This document shows, piece after piece, positions 8,101-14,806 of a stretch of DNA of 20,088 nt. The position numbers and the translations under genes were made by a program. Source of the DNA: a bacterium (lineage in GTDB: Bacteria > Patescibacteriota > CPR2 > UBA1875 > JAJYID01); contig JAKANV010000004.1 in the NCBI GenBank assembly GCA_021823605.1, positions 1 to 20,088 of the forward strand. The letters run 5' to 3'. Positions within the stretch are counted from its first letter, which is position 1. Every line of letters begins with the position of its first letter. Below the pieces are notes generated by a model. That model made no database searches, had not been told where the DNA came from, and was given only the letters and a program-made list of their open reading frames with translations.

Positions 8101-8770
8101 TTCTCTAAAAGAGGGTTTGAAAGGCAAGGATAATAAACTAGTTAAAATACCAAACGGCATTGATTGCAATAATACCTTTAATCAACAAAAGTTTGATCGT
8201 AGCGCGCAGAGGAGTGAACTTGGCCTTAAAGATGATGAATTAGCTGTTTTCTTTGTTGGTCGTTTGTCCTCAGAGAAGATGCCGGATGCATTTCTCGAGG
8301 CGGCAGGAAAGGTTGTAAAAAACCCTAAAAATCAAAAAGTCCGCTTTTTTGTTATAGGTGACGGTCTGATGAGGGCGGAGATCGAAGATAAAATAGGGAA
8401 AATAAATAGTGAGAACATCAAATATTTAGGATACCAGTCTGACGTTGCGAAGTATCTAAGCGCCGGTGATATCTTTGTTTTACCTTCAATGATAGAAGGG
8501 TTCCCTCTGTCAATTCTTGAGGCTATGGCGATGAAAATGAATGTTATAGCGTCTGACGTGGGTGCCATCAGTGATATAATAAAAGACGGGAAAGACGGGT
8601 TTATAGTCAAGCCAGCTTCGGTAGAGGAGATAGCAGCCAATATAGAAAAATTAAATCAGGATAGGGATCTTTTACATAAAGTAGCAGAAAATGCTCGTAA
8701 AGTAGTTGAGTCTAACTATTCCACAGAAGTGCTTGGGGAAAAATATAGTAGTCTTTATATGGAGAAATAA
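5189..8770 (+). CDS. four-domain fusion: methyltransferase, two GT2 domains and a GT4 domain
   Basis: 1193 residues with no frame break. Residues 1-195 are a class I methyltransferase (GDIGCGNGYV 41-50, D66, LEVAEH 103-108). GT2-A spans about 217-425 (VSIVIPCYN 218-226, VDDGSD 251-256, DSDD 304-307, GGYEDWEFW 385-393). A charged helical stretch at about 455-545, probably coiled coil and then basic, follows. GT2-B spans about 565-770 (VSVITPYFN 567-575, VDDGSN 600-605, DADD 654-657, GYEDWEFW 733-740). GT4 spans about 829-1190 (GGAET 842-846, PNGID 988-992, GR 1024-1025, and EX7E with E1103 and E1111). All four keep their key residues, so each is probably active. The arrangement looks like a polymerase or multi-step chain builder carrying its own methyltransferase. 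AGGAG lies 12 bases before the ATG, rather far. The exact glycan is unknown. Confidence 0.88.
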   Translation: MADKYLKCYDEEFYGDHLDWQGDYLAVSEWINANLKGEVFGDIGCGNGYVIRNLYKNNKKKVWGVDGSKNFVDFVDKDILSFVERVDLTEKQKLSDADVSICLEVAEHIENKFSDTLVENIVSTKPKTIMFTAAVPGQEGTNHINLQPHEFWLKKFENKGYYLNRALSNKFRYDLNDELKATRWYLDNMMILEKKDKKEALTLDEIKKISEKGVNPKVSIVIPCYNMGEFIDDAINSVLTQTFKNYEIIIVDDGSDNKATTNKLDEIRREKPEIKIISQKNSGLSAARNTGIKDAKGEYIVCLDSDDILDTHYLEQLVPILEEDKAGALGFVTPWLKEFGLSNNLWETKDYNPAELLFNNVVVVASLFRKKAWKEVGGYKDIMAGGYEDWEFWISIAEKGYKWSVVPEPLFFYRIREDSMLVNAKGEKHMELYKRLINLHSDFYKKYSLEIAEHHEALIWDLKNKIKYDKEKATNELKTMENKAFAAEEELRYLHISRLIGRVIKFRDFLRSNQRRLKNLIPKLKTVVGSHLSPRTRKKLKYLLSGNWLTRKVVIKNSKHPSDKPLVSVITPYFNHGCTIAETIESVLTQTFQDFEHIIVDDGSNEENKNILDGLSRPDLKIIRHSKNLGKGSPAVARNVGIKHSKGKYIVCLDADDLLNPTFLEKCLSVLETNPNVSMITTHMDMFGMKNCTYYESEFNPKQLYGQNNMMINATMFRKEAWEKSGGYKPKIGYEDWEFWINLVDHGFWGKLIPEALLRYRVLAESRYTGDIANHKENIDAIKKYHPAYRRNIRRASWKKKFKKYVVTKESLFVNMSDTKQYLSQKKTKKNVLIAIPWMTFGGAETLIYNYCHEIKDDFNISFVTGLESENEWEYKFKEISQNIYHLSNLFEDRELYIEFISNYIKTKNIDVLHIIHNNFVYGMLEELKVRHPKLKVIVTLFNDRVDHFSKVFQYEDYIDAFSADNQKVINSLKEGLKGKDNKLVKIPNGIDCNNTFNQQKFDRSAQRSELGLKDDELAVFFVGRLSSEKMPDAFLEAAGKVVKNPKNQKVRFFVIGDGLMRAEIEDKIGKINSENIKYLGYQSDVAKYLSAGDIFVLPSMIEGFPLSILEAMAMKMNVIASDVGAISDIIKDGKDGFIVKPASVEEIAANIEKLNQDRDLLHKVAENARKVVESNYSTEVLGEKYSSLYMEK

Positions 8771-9648
8771 TGAAGATATTGGTTATCGGTTCAAACGGAT
8801 TTATAGGAAAAGCTGTTTGTCATGAGCTAAGAAGTGATCATGAAGTTTTCTGCGCTGATAGATCGGTGGATGCCGACTTTAAAATAGATCTTTTAGAAAA
8901 GGAGTCTATCAGAAAGGTACTCACAGATATCTCTCCGGAGATAATCATTAACTGTGCCGGGGTTGTTGAGAATAGCGAAAAAGCGATCTTAACGAATCCT
9001 GTGGTGACACTAAACTTGCTACAGGTTATATCGGAGCTGAAGGTTAGGAGTAGAAAGATTGTATTAACTGGTTCGGCAGGAGAATATGGCGAGGTAATGG
9101 GTAACGAAGCAGTCAAAGAAGAAGTGGCGCTTAGGGCAGAAAGTTTCTACGGAAGAAGCAAAATCTTGGAGTCCTCAGTTGCTCTTTATTTTAAGGACGT
9201 ACAAAAGCTACCCGTTGTTATCGCTAGGATATTCAATCCGATCGGGATAGGGATGCATCCCAGATTCCTACTCCCTAAGATAATAGCCACCGTTAGTGGG
9301 ACGGAAGAAGGAAAGGCGGGGAAAATAGAGGTAAACCGTTTAGATGCCAGAAGGGATTATATAGATGTGAGAGATGTGGCCGGGGCAATAAAAGATATTG
9401 CAGAAAAAAAGACAAAACACTCTACTTATAATATTGGTTCTGGTATTAGCACCTCGAATAAGGAGTTAATAGATATTATAATAAAAGAAAGTGGACTAAG
9501 AGAAATGCCGCAGATTATCGAGTCTTCTAATAATCCTGAGCCTCATCTTGCTGACAGGGCCGATATAGGTCGCATAAAAAGTGACTTAGGATGGATACCT
9601 AAGATATCATTAGAGAATACAGTTAAGGAAATAATAAAGAATAAATAA
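8770..9648 (+). CDS. NAD(P)-dependent NDP-sugar epimerase/dehydratase or reductase (extended SDR)
   Basis: 292 residues, normal for extended SDR sugar enzymes. The Rossmann motif GSNGFIG is at 7-13, a catalytic serine lies in TGSAGEYG (100-107), and the YxxxK pair is Y127/K131 (FYGRSK). RIFNPIGIG (153-161) and the late RRDYIDVRDVA (194-204) are typical of UDP-glucose 4-epimerase and GDP-6-deoxy-hexose reductase relatives. It lacks the length and C-terminal features of RmlB. A likely job is to reduce or epimerise the 4-keto sugar made by the dehydratase encoded next, but the product cannot be assigned. Its ATG shares one base with the previous stop (TAATG), with GGAG 5 bases upstream. Confidence 0.85.
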   Translation: MKILVIGSNGFIGKAVCHELRSDHEVFCADRSVDADFKIDLLEKESIRKVLTDISPEIIINCAGVVENSEKAILTNPVVTLNLLQVISELKVRSRKIVLTGSAGEYGEVMGNEAVKEEVALRAESFYGRSKILESSVALYFKDVQKLPVVIARIFNPIGIGMHPRFLLPKIIATVSGTEEGKAGKIEVNRLDARRDYIDVRDVAGAIKDIAEKKTKHSTYNIGSGISTSNKELIDIIIKESGLREMPQIIESSNNPEPHLADRADIGRIKSDLGWIPKISLENTVKEIIKNK

Positions 9649-9655
9649 GAATCAA

Positions 9656-9685
9656 GGACAAAACATGGACAAAACATGGACAAAA
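9656..9685 (+). repeat. 11-bp tandem repeat across the dehydratase start site
   Basis: GGACAAAACAT occurs at 9656-9666 and again at 9667-9677, followed by a partial third copy (GGACAAAA, 9678-9685). The repeat duplicates the start codon region: ATG at 9665 lies 6 bases after AAGGA (9654-9658) but opens a 12-codon frame ending at TAA 9701-9703, while the real start ATG 9676 is 17 bases from the same AAGGA. Confidence 0.8.
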
Positions 9686-11142
9686 AAAGTATTAATATCC
9701 TAATCATAGGTGCGGGGCTAGCAGGAGAGCTTCTATACAAAAACATTAAGGATGACAAAGAAAGCGCCTTTAATGTAGTTGGCTTTATTGATGATGCTAA
9801 GAATAAAAAAAATGCGAAAATTGGTAGTGTGAAAGTTCTTGGGAAAATTGAAGATATTGGGGGAATTGCTAAAGAGCATAAGGTAAAAGAGATAATCATA
9901 GCCATCCCTTCTGAGAGAGGGGAAACTATTAGAAGAGTAGTGCAGTATTCTATGGGTCTTGGTTTGACATATAAAATATTGCCGAGAATTTCTGAAGTTT
10001 TGCTTCAGGATTATGACAAAGACTATTTAAGGTATGTTAGAAGGATAAAAGCCGAAGATTTATTGGGCGGAGAGATACTAAAATCTGATCAGGAAGGAAT
10101 AGAAAAGAATCTTAAAAACGAAGTAGTCTTGATAACTGGGGCTGCTGGGTCTATAGGATCCGAACTTTCCAGGCAAGTTACAGCGTATGGAGCAAAAAAA
10201 GTCATATTTTATGACTGGTGGGAAAACGGGATGTATGACCTGGAGATGTACATCAAAGAAAACTATCCGGAGAGAAACTGTGAATTTATAATTGGCGATA
10301 TAAAAGACAAAAAGAAACTGGATGCTGTTATGAAGCATTTCAAACCAACCACTATCTTTCATGCAGCTGCGTATAAGCACGTTCCCTTGATGGAGAGTAA
10401 TGTCTCTGAGGCGGTAAAGAATAACATTTTGGGCACAAAGATAGTTGCTGAAACGGCTATAAAAAACAAGGTTTCTAAGTTTGTTCTCATTTCAACAGAT
10501 AAGGCGGTAAACCCTACAAATGTGATGGGGGCAACTAAACGTGCAGCGGAAAAAGTTATAAATATCCTTTCAAAAAGTCAGAATAAGACGATTTTCTTCG
10601 CTGTCAGATTTGGCAATGTCATAAACAGTAATGGTAGTGCCATTCCTCTTTTTGAACGACAAATAGAAACGGGAGGCCCTGTGACTGTTACTCACAAAGA
10701 AGTAACTCGTTTCTTCATGACTATTTCCGAAGCAGTCCATCTTATCCTTCAGGCATGGAGTATGGGTAAAAATAATGATCTTTTTGTCCTAGATATGGGG
10801 GAGCCGGTAAAAATATACGAACTTGCAAATATGCTGATTACACTTCATGGTTACGTGCCGGGGAAAGATATTAAGATTAAAATTATAGGTCTTCGTCCTG
10901 GGGAGAAACTCTATGAAGAGGTTCTAGTAGAACAAGAAGAGACTTCTTCTACTTCAGTCAAGAAAGTTTTTAGGACGAAAAATTATCTGAGTTTTGACCG
11001 CTTGGTTTTCTTAAGCAACTTGTCCATAATAAAAGAGGTAATAGAAGAAGATGGAATGAACAGAACCGACTTAAAGGAAATATTACAAATAATGATATCA
11101 ACATACAATCCTCAAAATGAGACAAAAATACTCACAAGTTAA
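9676..11142 (+). CDS. UDP-N-acetylhexosamine 4,6-dehydratase, CapD/PglF type without membrane helices
   Basis: 488 residues in two Rossmann domains. The N-terminal CoA-binding-like domain starts with IIGAGLAGE (10-18), and the SDR catalytic domain follows with TGAAGSIG at 154-161. The active site reads STDKAVNPTNVMGATKR (273-289): D275 and K276 follow the serine-threonine pair, and methionine M284 replaces the usual YxxxK tyrosine with K288 retained, as known for PglF-type inverting or retaining 4,6-dehydratases. GEKLYEEV (409-416) is the conserved family tail. WbpM, CapD and PglF usually begin with four membrane helices (about 600 residues); these are absent, and the upstream gap is only 27 bases, so this form is probably soluble. 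It would make a 4-keto-6-deoxy amino sugar for the glycan. Confidence 0.9.
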   Translation: MDKKSINILIIGAGLAGELLYKNIKDDKESAFNVVGFIDDAKNKKNAKIGSVKVLGKIEDIGGIAKEHKVKEIIIAIPSERGETIRRVVQYSMGLGLTYKILPRISEVLLQDYDKDYLRYVRRIKAEDLLGGEILKSDQEGIEKNLKNEVVLITGAAGSIGSELSRQVTAYGAKKVIFYDWWENGMYDLEMYIKENYPERNCEFIIGDIKDKKKLDAVMKHFKPTTIFHAAAYKHVPLMESNVSEAVKNNILGTKIVAETAIKNKVSKFVLISTDKAVNPTNVMGATKRAAEKVINILSKSQNKTIFFAVRFGNVINSNGSAIPLFERQIETGGPVTVTHKEVTRFFMTISEAVHLILQAWSMGKNNDLFVLDMGEPVKIYELANMLITLHGYVPGKDIKIKIIGLRPGEKLYEEVLVEQEETSSTSVKKVFRTKNYLSFDRLVFLSNLSIIKEVIEEDGMNRTDLKEILQIMISTYNPQNETKILTS

Positions 11143-12052
11143 TGTTCTAGGATTAAAAATTGATGCTATAACTAAAGGAACTTTTCGAGAAAACCTAGAG
11201 GGGCTATTGGCATCTTCTAATATATTTACGGTAGGTAAAATCAATACCGAGTTTTTGCTTCGGGCTAGGGAAAATATAGAATTTAAAAAAACATTAGACG
11301 GGTTCAACTTAAATATCGCAGATGGCAGGGGGGTCCTGTGGGCGGCAAAATACTTAAGTTTGCCCATTGTCAAAATGCCTATTCTGAAGCAAATTCAAGC
11401 GGTGTGGCAGATGGTTTACTCTGGAGCGAGCTTGATTTTCTATCCGAAATATTGTCAGGATCCGATAAGCGAGAATATCCCCGGTCTTGAAGCGATGTAT
11501 TTGATGCTTGAAGCCGTGCAGGAAACCGGGTCTGGTGTGTATTTCTTCGGCGCTGAAAAGGAGGTCTTGCCGAAGGCAATTGGAAATATCAAAAAGAAAT
11601 ATCCTAAGCTAAAAATCAGCGGCTCCCATCCCGGGTTTGATTATAGCGATGAAGAGATTGTAGTCGATATTAACAGCTCAAAAGCGAAACTGCTAATTGT
11701 GGCTATGGGTTCGCCGAAGCAGGAATACTGGATCAGGGATAATCTAAAAAAGCTAAAGTCAGTTAGAGTTGCTGTTGGGGAAGGTGGAACGCTTGACTTT
11801 GTAGCCGGTAGCTCGAGAAGGGCGCCGAAGTTTATGCAAAGGATGGGCATCGAGTGGGTTTGGAGGCTATTCACGGGAGTAAACAGAACTGGTGTTCCGG
11901 GTAAGCGCGCCAAAAGCCGTATGAAGAGAGTTTGGAATGCAGTTCCGGTTTTTATTTATGAGGTGATAAAATGGAAACTGAGAACGACGAAAACAGAAAC
12001 GATTGCTATAGAAAACTTAGCCGAGGAAATGGAGGCCGAAGATGAAGCTTAA
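11117..12052 (+). CDS. WecG/TagA/CpsF family glycosyltransferase (GT26)
   Basis: 311 residues. Family hallmarks are KINTEFLLRA (41-50), the NIADGRGVLWA segment (66-76) with the candidate catalytic Asp D69, VYFFGAEKE (141-149), VAMGSPKQE (195-203) and VAVGEGGTLDFVAG (208-221). WecG/TagA enzymes add the second sugar (ManNAc or ManNAcA in the known cases) to polyprenyl-PP-GlcNAc. About 35 residues (84-118) with an amphipathic or hydrophobic segment lie between the aspartate motif and IPGLEAMYLML; I do not recall this in the short B. subtilis TagA type. Residues 265-290 (basic, RMKRVWNAVPVFIYEVIKWK) correspond to the membrane-targeting appendage. The 5' end overlaps the dehydratase gene by 26 bases, with no clear ribosome binding site, so coupling is likely. 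Confidence 0.88.
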   Translation: MRQKYSQVNVLGLKIDAITKGTFRENLEGLLASSNIFTVGKINTEFLLRARENIEFKKTLDGFNLNIADGRGVLWAAKYLSLPIVKMPILKQIQAVWQMVYSGASLIFYPKYCQDPISENIPGLEAMYLMLEAVQETGSGVYFFGAEKEVLPKAIGNIKKKYPKLKISGSHPGFDYSDEEIVVDINSSKAKLLIVAMGSPKQEYWIRDNLKKLKSVRVAVGEGGTLDFVAGSSRRAPKFMQRMGIEWVWRLFTGVNRTGVPGKRAKSRMKRVWNAVPVFIYEVIKWKLRTTKTETIAIENLAEEMEAEDEA

Positions 12053-12446
12053 GCTAAAAAAAGTAAATCCGATTGATGTAGCGGCTTTAATTATAATAAT
12101 TGCCTTAGGTGTTTTGGTTGCAAAAACTCTTTTAGTAAAGAATCAAGTAACGGGCAGAAATGTTCTTCTGACAATTGAAACGTCAAGCTCAGGAGAGTCA
12201 GATGCTGCGTATAACGAAGCCGTAAAACTTCCCGATGTTTATGTAAATACGGTTAATACCCCTGTAAAAACTAAAAATGTTATAAAAAAAACGGATGTGT
12301 TGGATGTTGAGGTCTTGGGCAGAGGAGAAGTGAATGGTGGGGTATATATATTTAACGGAGAGAGGGTTTTAATCGGCCAAAAAGCTGAGGTTCATGGCCC
12401 GTTTTTTGTTCAAGGGTATATAAAGGGCATAAGGTATGCAGATTAG
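12042..12446 (+). CDS. small membrane-anchored protein, DUF4330-like
   Basis: 134 residues: a basic N-terminus (MKLKLKKVNPID), one hydrophobic helix at about 12-33, then a roughly 100-residue exposed domain rich in beta-strand patterns (VLDVEVLGRGEVNGGVYIF). The NPID then hydrophobic-helix start and the overall length remind me of DUF4330 proteins found in polysaccharide loci, but this is a pattern-level resemblance, not a proven match. The helix is most simply a signal anchor with the domain outside. Its ATG overlaps the TagA-type gene by 11 bases with GGAGG 6 bases upstream, and its stop overlaps the ligase-type gene by 11 bases. It could assist export or ligation; function is unknown. Confidence 0.75.
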   Translation: MKLKLKKVNPIDVAALIIIIALGVLVAKTLLVKNQVTGRNVLLTIETSSSGESDAAYNEAVKLPDVYVNTVNTPVKTKNVIKKTDVLDVEVLGRGEVNGGVYIFNGERVLIGQKAEVHGPFFVQGYIKGIRYAD

Positions 12447-13737
12447 GGAAGCTTATTATACCTCTTATTTTTACAAAATCTCCAAATGTCTCTTTTTTGA
12501 CGGCAAAGTATTCCCGGTTTCAAAAAGCATCGCTGGAAAAGCTTTCCAGAAGCTATATTATCCATATGTTAGCGAGATTTGCCTGGCGTTATCGGTATTT
12601 TTGTTTTGGTATGAGGGTTTGGTTACCAGATATCTACCGGTTTTGGCAAATCATGGCGTAGCTTCCGTTCTCCTGGTCATAGGCCTACTTTTCGCCAAAA
12701 AGGACAAGATTATTTTTAATAAATTGCAGTTTTGGTATTTGGGGTTTTTGGTCCTTTCCTTGGTCTCAGCCCTTTTTGCGATTATAAATAACATCGGCGG
12801 GACATTGCTTATCTCCGGTTGGCTCCTTTTTCTCCAGTTTGGTTTGGCTATATTTATAGCCCAGAGTATTAAAGAAAAGAAAAGAATTTTAAAAGGTCTG
12901 GTCTTTTTGTCTGTTCCGTTATCTTTAGTCGGAATTTATCAGTTTGTTTTCCATATAAAAACCTCGGCTTTGTGGCTATCTTCTTTTGAGCAGGGGATAG
13001 ATACGAGATCATTTGCCTTTTTTGGCAGCCCGAACGTCCTTGGCATAATCCTCTCCATCATAGCTATTTTGACTCTTGGTTTTTATCTTAAAGAAAGAAA
13101 GGCGTATTATCTCGTCATTGCTGTCTTAGATATACTCACAGTTGGTTTTACGTTTTCGAGAAGTGCCTGGCTGGGCCTGGCTGCCGGAATTTTACTTATA
13201 ATGTTAGCCTATAAACCCAAGCTGGCATTTTTTAGTCCGGCACTGCTTTTGCTGCTTTTAATCCCACAGATTAAAAACCGCATCACCGCTGCTTTTTCTG
13301 GCCAGTATTTAACCGACTCATCTTTGGATGGGCGGATATGGTCGTATATAAATGGCGTTCATATTTTTAAGCAGTATCCTTTTCTTGGTAGTGGCCCCGG
13401 GAGCTACGGAGGACAGCTGGCAGCCGAGAATGCCAGCCCCGTGTATTTGCAAAGCATACAAAATGGCTATACCGCTCTCTACTTCACCGATAATCAATAT
13501 CTGGAAATCCTTGTTCAGACGGGTGTCTTGGGGGCGATAACATTCTTGGGCTTCATCATTTGCGTTTTTGCAGCTTTGATAGATAAATTTAGGGGAAAAA
13601 GAGATATACTTATGTTGTGCGTAATGGGTTCCTTCGTTTGTTTTTTGGTAAGCGGACTTTTTGCAAATGTGTTAGAGTTTGGAGCAGTTGCAGTGCCGAT
13701 GGGAATAATTTTAGGGAGCGTGGTTAGTGAAGATTAA
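12436..13737 (+). CDS. O-antigen ligase / Wzy_C family polytopic membrane protein
   Basis: 433 residues with about ten or more hydrophobic helices starting near residue 50. The large loop in the second half holds the Wzy_C-type signature: SLDGRIWSYINGV (296-308), then HIFKQYPFLGSGPGSYGG (309-326), followed by NQYLEILVQTGVLG near 353-366. This loop carries the catalytic residues in WaaL-type ligases and related polymerases. Family members either ligate an undecaprenyl-linked glycan to lipid A core or protein, or polymerise repeat units (Wzy). With an ABC exporter in the operon, a ligase is more likely than a polymerase, but sequence alone does not settle it. AAAGGG lies 8 bases before the ATG. 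Confidence 0.88.
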   Translation: MQIREAYYTSYFYKISKCLFFDGKVFPVSKSIAGKAFQKLYYPYVSEICLALSVFLFWYEGLVTRYLPVLANHGVASVLLVIGLLFAKKDKIIFNKLQFWYLGFLVLSLVSALFAIINNIGGTLLISGWLLFLQFGLAIFIAQSIKEKKRILKGLVFLSVPLSLVGIYQFVFHIKTSALWLSSFEQGIDTRSFAFFGSPNVLGIILSIIAILTLGFYLKERKAYYLVIAVLDILTVGFTFSRSAWLGLAAGILLIMLAYKPKLAFFSPALLLLLLIPQIKNRITAAFSGQYLTDSSLDGRIWSYINGVHIFKQYPFLGSGPGSYGGQLAAENASPVYLQSIQNGYTALYFTDNQYLEILVQTGVLGAITFLGFIICVFAALIDKFRGKRDILMLCVMGSFVCFLVSGLFANVLEFGAVAVPMGIILGSVVSED

Positions 13738-14806
13738 AAAAATATTAATAGTCTATAGCGGGGCGAAACACCAAGGCGGGATAGAGAGGTACCTTGAGAA
13801 TCTTTTTGCGCTTTATGACAAGAAAAGACTCAAGCTGATACTTGTGAGCCTCGGAGAATGGCCTCTTACCGAAAAGATAAGAAAGACCGGAGCGAAAACG
13901 ATTGTTTTAGCTGGCGGAAGAGTATTGCCTCAGAACATTCTAAAGATAAGCAAAATTGTCTCAGAAGAAAAGGCCTCTCTCATAGTTTCACAGGGAGTTG
14001 TGGCAAACAGCTACGCCAGAAGCGCGGCTGCTTTATCCAAAACACCTCATCTTACCACGGTTCATAGTGATATGGACCTCGACTATTCCAATCCCCTGAT
14101 ACGGTCTGTCTACAAGACTTCCGACAAGGTTGTCAGGTGGAGGACCGATCGATACATTGCCGTTTCTAAGCACTTAAGGAGTAAATTAATAAAGTCAGGC
14201 ATCAAGGGGGATAAAATATCGGTCATTTATAATGGTGTCAGTGAGATAAAATCAAAAAAAGCAAAGAAGGATGGAGAGATTGTCATCGGTTCTATCGGCC
14301 GGCTTCACAAGGTAAAGGGCTATGAAAAACTCATTAAGGCTTTCTCTATCGTTAACTCAACCGGACTCAAGCTCATAATATGGGGAGAGGGGCCAGAAAG
14401 AAAGAGCCTCGAAGCTTTAATCGATAGCTTGGGTTTGAAGGGCAAGGTAGAGCTTGCGGGGTTCACTGATGACATTGTAGGAGCACTATCAAAAACAGAT
14501 ATTTATGTCCAGCCATCATTGTCCGAGGGCTTTGGTCTCACTGTGGTCGAGGCAATGTTAGCCGGGAAGCCGATTATTGTCACGCCTGTTGGCAGTTTGA
14601 AAGAGATAGTTACTGATGGCGAAACGGGGATCATTGCAAAAAGCACTTCGCCAAAAGCTCTAGCCAACTCCTTGGAGCGTCTTCTCTCGGATGAGGAGCT
14701 TCTAAAAAATCTCGGAGAAAATGCGAAGAGAGATGCAAAAGAGAGATTCTCAATGAAGAGTTGGGTTAGGGAAACCGAAAAAGCATATTTGGAGACGGCA
14801 AAGTGA
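13727..14806 (+). CDS. family 4 glycosyltransferase
   Basis: 359 residues, normal for a GT-B fold GT4 enzyme. The N-terminal donor-loop motif GGIERYLENL is at 17-26, SVIYNGVS at 165-172, GSIGRLHKVKGYEKLI at 188-203 and the EX7E pair is E267/E275 in SEGFGLTVVEAM. Such retaining enzymes transfer a sugar from an NDP donor to a lipid-linked acceptor at the inner membrane face. No membrane helix is seen. The GTG start at 13727 is supported by GGGAG (13714-13718) 8 bases upstream and overlaps the ligase-type gene by 11 bases. The donor and linkage are unknown. Confidence 0.9.
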   Translation: MKIKKILIVYSGAKHQGGIERYLENLFALYDKKRLKLILVSLGEWPLTEKIRKTGAKTIVLAGGRVLPQNILKISKIVSEEKASLIVSQGVVANSYARSAAALSKTPHLTTVHSDMDLDYSNPLIRSVYKTSDKVVRWRTDRYIAVSKHLRSKLIKSGIKGDKISVIYNGVSEIKSKKAKKDGEIVIGSIGRLHKVKGYEKLIKAFSIVNSTGLKLIIWGEGPERKSLEALIDSLGLKGKVELAGFTDDIVGALSKTDIYVQPSLSEGFGLTVVEAMLAGKPIIVTPVGSLKEIVTDGETGIIAKSTSPKALANSLERLLSDEELLKNLGENAKRDAKERFSMKSWVRETEKAYLETAK

